Part shown: piece by piece, positions 1 to 5,208 of the stretch
Layout: the number at the start of each line of letters is the position of its first letter
Position numbering within the stretch: position 1 is the stretch's first letter
Origin: JALTID01 sp027004335 [NCBI: bacterium]
Lineage (GTDB): Bacteria; JALSQH01
Direction: 5' to 3'
Assembly: GCA_027004335.1 (NCBI GenBank)
Contig: JALTID010000005.1
Coordinates: 1-5,597, forward strand
Length of the DNA stretch: 5,597 nucleotides
Made by a program: the position numbers and the translations under genes
The notes under the pieces: generated by a model
Told to the model about the DNA's origin: nothing
Database searches by the model: none
Seen by the model: the letters and a program-made list of their open reading frames with translations, nothing else

Positions 1-78
1 GTTTTACCCAGCGAAGATGTTGTTGAGGGTTTTACTGCTAAGATGGAAAAGAGAAAGCCTGAATTTAAAGGGAAATAA
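1..78 (+). CDS. Enoyl-CoA hydratase/isomerase (crotonase) family protein, C-terminal end only
   Basis: Only the last 25 codons are present, ending in TAA at 76-78; the start lies before the window. The visible tail includes SEDVVEGFTAKMEKRKPEFKGK-type spacing: an acidic stretch, EGF, then KRKPEFKGK. This matches the usual crotonase ending, in which an EG(x)xAFxEKRxPxFxGK pattern forms the last helix and tail. Family members hydrate or isomerise enoyl-CoA thioesters in the cytoplasm during beta-oxidation or related acyl-CoA pathways. No active-site residues lie in the visible part, so the exact reaction cannot be stated. The next gene starts 2 nt after the stop, so the two are almost certainly co-transcribed, and that gene is also an acyl-CoA enzyme, which supports the call. 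Confidence 0.72.
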   Translation, partial: VLPSEDVVEGFTAKMEKRKPEFKGK

Positions 79-80
79 AG

Positions 81-1232
81 ATGCTACCTCTTGAAGGAAT
101 AATTGTTCTTGATCTTTCACGATTGCTTCCGGCACCAATGACAACTCTTTTTATGGCTCAGATGGGGGCAAGAGTTATAAAAGTGGAAGATCCCGTAGGT
201 GGAGATTACCTTCGGTGGAGTCCTCCCCTTCAGGGTGAATTCAGTTCCTTTTTCTATATTCTCAATAGAGGAAAAGAAAGTTTTACTCTAAACTTAAAGA
301 CTGATGAAGGAAGAGAAATTTTCAAAGAACTTGTGGAAAAAACAGATGTAATGGTAGAAAGTTTCAGGCCGGGGGTGATGGAATCCCTTGGACTTGGTTA
401 TGAAAATCTAAAAAGGATAAATCCGTCATTAATCTACTGTGCAGTAACCGGTTATGGATATACAGAAACTGAATACAGAAATCTTGCAGGACATGATCTG
501 AATTATGTTTCAGCAAATGGCGTTGCGAATCTTAACGGAACAGGGGAAACAGGACCCTTTCTATTAGGAGTGCAGGTTGGAGATATTGCCGGTGGTTCCT
601 ACATGGCCCTGATCTCAATACTTGCGGCACTCTTCAAAAGAGAAAAAACAGGGGAGGGAGAGTTTCTTGATGTTTCTATGACCCACGGAAGCATGCCTCT
701 CGTAGTTATGGGCTTTGGTGAATATCTGGGCACTGGCCACAATGGTCCAGAATCTTACACATTAAATGGGCTTTATCCCTGCTACAGAATATACAGAGCA
801 AAAGATGGTTTTGTATCACTGGCCGCTCTGGAACCAAAATTCTGGAAGGGCTTTTGCGAGGCCGTGAACAGAGATGATCTCCTTGATAAAGCTTACGCTA
901 CTGGAGGAGAGGGGGAAAAGGTTAGAGAAGAACTGGAAAATATTTTTTTATCAAAAACTGTGGATGAGTGGAAGGAGCTAAATAGTAATTATGATTTTTG
1001 CTGTGAGCCCGTGAACGATTTTTCTTCACTTTTTTCCAATCCACTCTTTAAAGAAAATCCCGTAATTGATAAAGATAGTGAAGGGAAGGGTATATTAAAC
1101 TTTCCTGTTTCCTCACTGAGAAATTCTGAAATCCTCAAAGCTCCCTCACTGGGAGAGCACACAGAGAAAATTTTGAAAGAATTTCTCCCCGGCGCTTCTT
1201 ACGAGGTGCTTCGCAGAAAAGGTGTAGTATGA
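81..1232 (+). CDS. CaiB/BaiF family III protein, probably alpha-methylacyl-CoA racemase-like
   Basis: A complete 383-residue protein, normal length for family III CoA-transferases and racemases. Near the N-terminus are the PLEGIIVLDLSR strand and GARVIKVEDPVGGDYLR (29-45), the usual CoA-binding fold start, followed by NLKTDEGRE (71-79), FRPGVMESLGLGYE (95-108) and TGYGYTE (123-129). The racemase catalytic pair and partner seen in mycobacterial MCR are all present: His138 in AGHDLNY, Asp168 in VGDIAGGS and Glu251 in ALEPKFW. The His-to-Asp spacing is 30 residues, as in MCR. The C-terminal SLGEHTEKIL (356-365) is a common family motif. Known racemases epimerise 2-methylacyl-CoA esters so that beta-oxidation can proceed; the true transferases use only the Asp, so I favour a racemase-like role. 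The ATG follows the crotonase stop by 2 nt, with a weak AAAGGGA ribosome binding site at 67-73 inside the upstream gene. A CoA-transferase activity remains possible. Confidence 0.9.
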   Translation: MLPLEGIIVLDLSRLLPAPMTTLFMAQMGARVIKVEDPVGGDYLRWSPPLQGEFSSFFYILNRGKESFTLNLKTDEGREIFKELVEKTDVMVESFRPGVMESLGLGYENLKRINPSLIYCAVTGYGYTETEYRNLAGHDLNYVSANGVANLNGTGETGPFLLGVQVGDIAGGSYMALISILAALFKREKTGEGEFLDVSMTHGSMPLVVMGFGEYLGTGHNGPESYTLNGLYPCYRIYRAKDGFVSLAALEPKFWKGFCEAVNRDDLLDKAYATGGEGEKVREELENIFLSKTVDEWKELNSNYDFCCEPVNDFSSLFSNPLFKENPVIDKDSEGKGILNFPVSSLRNSEILKAPSLGEHTEKILKEFLPGASYEVLRRKGVV

Positions 1233-1487
1233 TTTACGAAGCCCCTCCCGAACAAAGGGAAATCTGATGTTAAAAATTTCACACAAAATTAACTTGTACT
1301 ATGATCCAAACTACCCACTTACATAAAAGGGGATCTGAACAAAACAGTTTTAGGCTTTATTCAAACAGTCCCTCCTCTTGCTCAACTGCCTTTTCCAATC
1401 TAAGACCATGAGCTAAATTGAACCGTTCGAGACTTGCGACCATGAGAAGTTTCTCAGATGTATAATTTTCTGCTAAAATAACTATCA
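1233..1487. other. Intergenic gap between acyl-CoA operon and pyruvate kinase
   Basis: These 255 bases hold no gene I can call on the + strand. There is no convincing terminator after the racemase-like gene: the best pairing is TCCC...GGGA with a 7-nt loop near 1244-1258, without a T run. The left part (about 1262-1300) is AT-rich. The right part is less AT-rich than a typical spacer here and reads on the minus strand as a gene-like protein tail ending in TAA at 1357-1359 (see findings). It also contains a 9-bp direct repeat, GACCATGAG, at 1404-1412 and 1438-1446, a short dyad GAACcGTTC at 1420-1428, and the promoter candidate for pyruvate kinase. Confidence 0.7.
1443..1487 (+). promoter_or_regulatory. 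Candidate pyruvate kinase promoter with overlapping dyad
   Basis: A perfect TATAAT lies at 1461-1466, 21 bases before the kinase ATG, so transcription would start near 1473 with a leader of about 15 nt. No good -35 box sits at 16-18 bp; the closest is TTGCGA at 1434-1439 with a 21-bp spacer. Just upstream of the -10 is a perfect dyad, TGAGAA-GT-TTCTCA (1443-1456), placed where a repressor or activator could act. A second, weaker -10 candidate, TAAAAT at 1473-1478, would give a fully leaderless message. No Shine-Dalgarno sequence is visible before the ATG. Confidence 0.45.
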
Positions 1488-2894
1488 ATGAATCAGGTAA
1501 AAACAAAAATAATTGCCACTCTTGGTCCCTGTACCAGTAGTAGAGAAACTCTGAAGAAAATTATTCTGAAAGGTGTCCGTATTGTCAGACTCAATTTCTC
1601 CCACGGGACACATGAAGAGCACAAGAGGAGAATTGAACTTGTAAGGTCAATTGAAGAAGAAACTGGAATAGCAGTAACAATTCTTCAGGATCTTTCAGGA
1701 CCCAAGATTAGAATAGGAGAGATCAAAGATGAACCCCTGCAATTGAAAAGAGGCGACAGAATAATCTTAACAACAGAAGAGGGTGACGGAAGAAAAAAAA
1801 TCCATATAAATTTTTCCCAATTTCCACAGGAGGTAAGAAAAGGAGAAAAGGTTCTTCTAAACGATGGTGCAATTGTTTTAAAGGTGCTGGGGATCGAGGA
1901 AGCAGAGGTAAAAGCTGAGGTGGTAGTAGGAGGAGAGCTAACCTCCAGGAAAGGGGTTAACCTTCCAAATACTGCTCTCTCCATACCTGCCCTCACAGAA
2001 AAGGATAAAGAGGATGCCATCTTCGGGATAAAAGCTGGAGTTGACATTATGGCTCTTTCCTTTGTAAGAAGAGCCGAAGATATTCTGGAATTAAAGGATA
2101 TACTTGCAAAACACAATTACACCCTTCCCGTAATTGCAAAAATAGAAAAACCCCAGGCTTTGAAATATATAGACAGCATAATTGATGCCTCAGATGGCAT
2201 TATGGTGGCAAGAGGAGATTTAGGGGTGGAAATCCCCCTCTACAGAGTGCCGGTGATACAGAAGTTACTCATCAAGAAAGCTCACCAGAAGGGTAAAGTA
2301 GTTATTACAGCAACCCAGATGCTTAAAAGCATGGTGGACAACCCATCTCCCACGAGAGCAGAGGTTACAGATGTTGCCAATGCAGTGTTAGATGGGAGCG
2401 ATGCAGTTATGCTTTCAGAAGAAACAGCAGTGGGGAGATATCCGGTGAAAACAATTCAGATGATGAGAAATATTATCAGGGAAGCAGAAAAAGTATACCC
2501 ACACGAGGAGATGTGCAGAAGTACTGAACACTTTGACATACAGCATTCGTTGTGCCATGTAGCATGCAAAGTGGCGGAAGAAACAAATATAAAAACAATA
2601 ATAGCCTTTACCAGAACAGGTACCACAGCAAGGGTGCTTTCTAAATTCAGGCCAAGAGTTCCTGTAATAGCGGCCACCTACGATATTGACACCTATCATA
2701 GATTAAACATGCTGTGGGGAACAATTCCTCTACTAACGGGTCTTGTGGATTCTACAGATAAGATGGTAGAAACCTCTATAAAAGAGGCTTTGAAAAAGAA
2801 ATACATAAAAAAAGGAGATAAGGTTCTTATCCTCGCAGGAGCTCCCGTAGGGGTTCCTGGCAGTACAAATATGTTGAAAGTGGTAGAAGCATAG
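1488..2894 (+). CDS. pyk: Pyruvate kinase
   Basis: A complete 468-residue enzyme that transfers phosphate from phosphoenolpyruvate to ADP, the last step of glycolysis, in the cytoplasm. KTKIIATLGP (5-14) opens the A barrel; Arg34, Asn36 and Ser38 in RLNFSHG bind substrate and metal; the B domain runs from about 71 to 168. Lys218 and Glu220 (AKIEKP), Asp244 (ARGDLG) and Thr275 (ITATQML) match the catalytic lysine, the Mg2+ ligands and the active-site threonine. The signature PTRAEVTDVANAVLDG follows at 288-303. The C domain (about 340-468) has TRTGTTARVLSKFRP, equivalent to the effector phosphate loop, and ends GVPGSTNMLKV. There is no extra PEP-utiliser domain. The segment DLSGPKIRIG (68-77) has Leu, Ser and Lys where K+-dependent enzymes have Thr, Lys and Glu, so K+-independence is inferred. 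The start is supported because family proteins begin a few residues before KTKI. It lacks a ribosome binding site, and the hydrolase follows at 13 nt. Confidence 0.98.
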   Translation: MNQVKTKIIATLGPCTSSRETLKKIILKGVRIVRLNFSHGTHEEHKRRIELVRSIEEETGIAVTILQDLSGPKIRIGEIKDEPLQLKRGDRIILTTEEGDGRKKIHINFSQFPQEVRKGEKVLLNDGAIVLKVLGIEEAEVKAEVVVGGELTSRKGVNLPNTALSIPALTEKDKEDAIFGIKAGVDIMALSFVRRAEDILELKDILAKHNYTLPVIAKIEKPQALKYIDSIIDASDGIMVARGDLGVEIPLYRVPVIQKLLIKKAHQKGKVVITATQMLKSMVDNPSPTRAEVTDVANAVLDGSDAVMLSEETAVGRYPVKTIQMMRNIIREAEKVYPHEEMCRSTEHFDIQHSLCHVACKVAEETNIKTIIAFTRTGTTARVLSKFRPRVPVIAATYDIDTYHRLNMLWGTIPLLTGLVDSTDKMVETSIKEALKKKYIKKGDKVLILAGAPVGVPGSTNMLKVVEA

Positions 2895-2895
2895 C

Positions 2896-2903
2896 AAGGA
2901 GGG
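2896..2903 (+). promoter_or_regulatory. Strong ribosome binding site for the alpha/beta hydrolase
   Basis: AAGGAGGG begins one base after the kinase stop codon and ends 4 nt before the ATG at 2908. It is a near-perfect anti-16S match and fixes the start of the second gene in this unit, in contrast with the kinase itself, which has none. Confidence 0.85.
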
Positions 2904-2907
2904 AAAT

Positions 2908-3675
2908 ATGCTTGCACATATAAAAATTGGAGAGGGTCCTGCGGTAATTTTTATACATGGTTACCCCTTTAGAAAGGAAATGTGGAGTAAGCAAACTGCA
3001 CCGGTGGCAAATGAGGGGTTTACAGCAATTGCTGTGGATCTAAGGGGGCATGGAGAATCTCAGGGGGTACCTGAAACTCTATCAGGGATGGGAGATGATA
3101 TTATTGAACTCATGGATTCCCTAAAAATAGAAAAAGCAGTAATAGGTGGAATGTCAATGGGAGGATATATCACTTATGATCTTATGGCACGATATCCGGA
3201 GAGATTTTTAGGGGCATTCCTTATTGCTACCACCGCCCGTGGAGATACTCCTGAGAAAAAAGAGACAAGAAACCAGCTCATAAAAGAGATTGAAGTAAAA
3301 GGATCCCAGGCGGTTCTTGATGCATATCTCTCTAAACTTTTTGGAGAAAAAACATACACTCAGAACCCGGTAATCGTGTTAAAAGTAAAGGAGTGGACTA
3401 TCTCAGCAAAGAAAGAAACTTTAATAGGTGCAATGAAGGCTATGAGAGATAGGGAAGACAGAACAGCAATCCTCTCTGAAATAAAATTCCCCACCCTCTT
3501 CATTGCGGGAAAAGAGGATAAATTGATTCCCGTTGAAAGAATGGAGGAGGAATCCTCACTGGTCCAGGATAGCGAACTTCATGTAATTGAAAATGCAGGA
3601 CATATGGTAAATATGGAAGAACCTAAAATTGTGGCGGAGACTTTAATAGGCTGGTTAAAAGAGAAATTTGCATAG
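2908..3675 (+). CDS. Alpha/beta hydrolase fold protein (esterase/lactonase-like)
   Basis: A complete 255-residue cytoplasmic alpha/beta hydrolase of usual length, with no signal peptide or membrane segment. The oxyanion-hole motif HGYP is at 17-20, the strand VDLRGHGES at 43-51 is typical of the family, and the nucleophile elbow GMSMGG gives Ser83. The acid is Asp204 in AGKEDKLIP and the base His232 in NAGHMVNMEEP, so the triad is intact. The lid region is about 110-185 and rich in Lys and Glu. Relatives include esterases, lactonases (3-oxoadipate enol-lactonase type) and C-C hydrolases; the substrate cannot be read from sequence. It follows the kinase stop by 13 nt with its own strong ribosome binding site and is very probably co-transcribed with it, although there is no known metabolic link between the two. 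Confidence 0.93.
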   Translation: MLAHIKIGEGPAVIFIHGYPFRKEMWSKQTAPVANEGFTAIAVDLRGHGESQGVPETLSGMGDDIIELMDSLKIEKAVIGGMSMGGYITYDLMARYPERFLGAFLIATTARGDTPEKKETRNQLIKEIEVKGSQAVLDAYLSKLFGEKTYTQNPVIVLKVKEWTISAKKETLIGAMKAMRDREDRTAILSEIKFPTLFIAGKEDKLIPVERMEEESSLVQDSELHVIENAGHMVNMEEPKIVAETLIGWLKEKFA

Positions 3676-3785
3676 AAATAACTATTGGAATTGATCAGAC
3701 TCTATCAGAAGTACAGGAAGCTCCCCCCGGAGAAGAAAAAGATGCTGAGGAAGAAGATTTTGAGGAAATTGAGACACAGGTAAGA
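3676..3785. other. Convergent intergenic gap with two competing short reading frames
   Basis: This 110-bp purine-rich stretch separates the hydrolase from the convergent ATPase gene. One frame (TTG 3685 to TAA 3781-3783) would give a 32-residue, very basic helical peptide containing RLYQKYRKLPPEKKK. Another frame, open from 3627 to the TAG at 3798-3800, gives an acidic tail (GEEKDAEEEDFEEIE) with codons like those of the neighbouring genes but no ATG, GTG or TTG start. At most one can be real. I see no strong terminator: the only hairpin is CTCC-CCCC-GGAG near 3721-3732, without a T run. Confidence 0.5.
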
Positions 3786-5057
3786 TTATTTATTCTGTAG
3801 CAACCACTTCCATGCTGGCAGAAATTTTATCTTTCCTTCCATTCTATGCCATTTAACACTCTCAACACTTTCATAATCGTAGGTAATAACAGATAAATTT
3901 GTTATCCCAAGCTCCTTCCTGGCATGTAAAAGAGCTCTAATCTCTCTCTGCTTTGTTATTTCATTGTCAACTGCATAACTTACCTGAATAAGTTCATCTA
4001 CCTGCCCTTCTTTAGATCCAGTAACAAAATCAACTTCATACCCATCTTTTGTCTTATAAAAAAGAAGTTCTTTTCCGCGCCTTTTTAGTTCAATTGCAAC
4101 TAAATTTTCAAGAAGTCTGCTTTCTTTTTTTGCCGTTTCCACAGATGAAAAATTAGCAAATCCTAAATCTGACACATAAACCTTTTTGGAAGTCAGGTAC
4201 CTGGTTCTTGGTTTCTTTGAAAAAATGTAACTGATAAAAATCAAAAATGAATCCTCAAGAAACTGAACATAATTTTTAACACTATTTATGTCAGGCATGC
4301 CTGTAGCATTGCTCAATTTTCTGTAATTAAATTGGGAGGAAAATTGAGATACAAGAATGGAGGAAAGTTCTCTAAACGCTCTTACATTTTTAATTCCATA
4401 TCTGTATATACAATCCTTGAAAATTATATCCTCAAAGATCTGGTTAACAATCATCTTCCCAAAAAGATAATACTCAGGAAATCCGGAGGAAAAAAGATAC
4501 TTTCTAAAACACTCAAGGATTAAAGACTCCTCCTTTGTTGAGAGCCTTGTATCACTCTTTGATCCACAAACCTCCCTGAAGGAAAAGGGAAGCAGAAAAA
4601 ATTTTATATATCTGCCTGTAAGATAAACAGATAGTTCCCCTCCAAGAATACCTGCGTTACTTCCTGTAATGATAACTCTGTTATTATTTCTTAACCGTGA
4701 AACAAACCTCTCCCACCCCTGTAACTCCTGAATCTCATCAAAAATAAATAGATCCAGATCTGCTCCGTAAAGCTGATAGGCTGCTCTTAAAATAACATCA
4801 TAATTATCAAGGGTTGAAAGCCTCTCATCAAAGAAATTGATATATAAAAATTTCCCTGATAATTTTTTTGCCAGCATATATGAAAAAACAGTTTTTCCAG
4901 ATCTACGGGGTCCTATCACAGCAAGCACATTGGGAGATCTGAGAAAAGAAGCAGCTTCATCCAGACCTTCTCTCCCTACAAGTTTCCCTCTTTTAAACAG
5001 CTCCTCCATACTATCTTTCTGGTCTAAAATTATCCTTATTAACTTATCTACACTCAT
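3786..5057 (-). CDS. AAA_14/DUF4143 family ATPase
   Basis: A complete 423-residue protein of the widespread prokaryotic family with an N-terminal AAA-type ATPase (AAA_14) and a C-terminal DUF4143 domain. The Walker A motif is GPRRSGKT (49-56), Walker B is LFIFDEIQ (103-110, Asp107-Glu108), a sensor-1 segment VIITGSNAGIL lies at 128-138, and LTGRY (146-150) carries a conserved Arg typical of the family. PFSFREV (157-163) leads into the middle region. The C-terminal part has ENLVAIEL..RG (317-328), YKTKDGYEVDFV (334-345) and ELIQVSY (355-361), the restriction-endonuclease-like core of DUF4143. The biological role of these ATPases is not established; they occur sporadically, often many per genome, and are typical of laterally spread genes. 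Here it stands alone, convergent to the hydrolase and divergent from the M24-type gene. Its AT-richness and Phe/Tyr/Ser content look higher than its neighbours. It has no ribosome binding site and probably a nearly leaderless mRNA. Confidence 0.93.
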   Translation of the reverse strand: MSVDKLIRIILDQKDSMEELFKRGKLVGREGLDEAASFLRSPNVLAVIGPRRSGKTVFSYMLAKKLSGKFLYINFFDERLSTLDNYDVILRAAYQLYGADLDLFIFDEIQELQGWERFVSRLRNNNRVIITGSNAGILGGELSVYLTGRYIKFFLLPFSFREVCGSKSDTRLSTKEESLILECFRKYLFSSGFPEYYLFGKMIVNQIFEDIIFKDCIYRYGIKNVRAFRELSSILVSQFSSQFNYRKLSNATGMPDINSVKNYVQFLEDSFLIFISYIFSKKPRTRYLTSKKVYVSDLGFANFSSVETAKKESRLLENLVAIELKRRGKELLFYKTKDGYEVDFVTGSKEGQVDELIQVSYAVDNEITKQREIRALLHARKELGITNLSVITYDYESVESVKWHRMEGKIKFLPAWKWLLQNK

Positions 5058-5068
5058 TTTCTACTATA

Positions 5069-5096
5069 ATTATATACTCTACCCAACAATTTTCAA
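5069..5096 (-). promoter_or_regulatory. Promoter of the ATPase gene
   Basis: Read on the minus strand, TTGAAA (5091-5096) and TATAAT (5069-5074) are separated by 16 bp, a near-consensus housekeeping promoter. The -10 ends 11 nt before the ATG, so the transcript would start only about 4-5 nt before the start codon. The -35 box lies inside the proximal copy of a duplicated element. Confidence 0.75.
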
Positions 5097-5134
5097 GAAA
5101 AATGTCTGGTTGACCCAACATTTTCTGGAAAAAT
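5081..5134. repeat. Imperfect direct repeat with internal dyads, two copies 32 bp apart
   Basis: Copy 1 is 5081-5103 and copy 2 is 5113-5134. Each has ACCCAACA followed by TTTTC, two variable bases and GAAAAAT. They differ by one extra A in copy 1 and by the two central bases (AA versus TG). Each contains the dyad TTTTCnnGAAAA (5090-5101 and 5121-5132). Copy 1 overlaps the -35 box and spacer of the ATPase promoter, so the pair looks like a double operator, or else a local tandem duplication. Confidence 0.7.
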
Positions 5135-5150
5135 TTTCTACAAAGAACTT

Positions 5151-5178
5151 TTGATAATAATTTTTATTTTAGTAAAAT
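5151..5178 (+). promoter_or_regulatory. Promoter candidate for the M24-type gene
   Basis: TTGATA (5151-5156) and TAAAAT (5173-5178) have a 16-bp spacer, which puts the transcription start near 5185 and gives a leader of about 24 nt that includes the ribosome binding site. The surrounding DNA is very AT-rich, so chance matches are possible. A TTGACC at 5110-5115 is an alternative -35 without a well-spaced -10. Confidence 0.5.
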
Positions 5179-5192
5179 TGTAATGGATTATC

Positions 5193-5199
5193 AGGAGGG
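5193..5199 (+). promoter_or_regulatory. Ribosome binding site for the M24-type gene
   Basis: AGGAGGG ends 9 nt before the ATG at 5209, an ideal placement that fixes the start of the last gene. Confidence 0.85.
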
Positions 5200-5208
5200 A
5201 AAATTTTT

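Noticed and set aside
1244-1258. Possible terminator hairpin after the racemase-like gene
   Set aside because: Only a 4-bp stem with a 7-nt loop and no following T run.
1228-1266. 12-codon frame whose ATG overlaps the stop of the racemase-like gene
   Set aside because: Too short, without a ribosome binding site, and no sign of a conserved peptide.
1269-1293. GTTAA...TTAAC inverted repeat as a possible insertion-element end
   Set aside because: Short AT-rich arms and no matching partner end or target-site duplication in the window.
1685-2116. 143-codon open frame on the minus strand inside pyruvate kinase
   Set aside because: Fully inside an unmistakable coding gene; the translation is Ser/Phe-rich with no domain pattern, as expected for an antisense shadow.
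2415-2917. Three minus-strand open frames over the 3' half of pyruvate kinase
   Set aside because: They overlap conserved kinase motifs and the C domain, and show no ribosome binding site or recognisable protein features.
4332-5154. Two + strand open frames opposite the ATPase gene
   Set aside because: They are antisense to a well-supported ATPase with Walker motifs; the second also runs over the ATPase promoter and the repeats.
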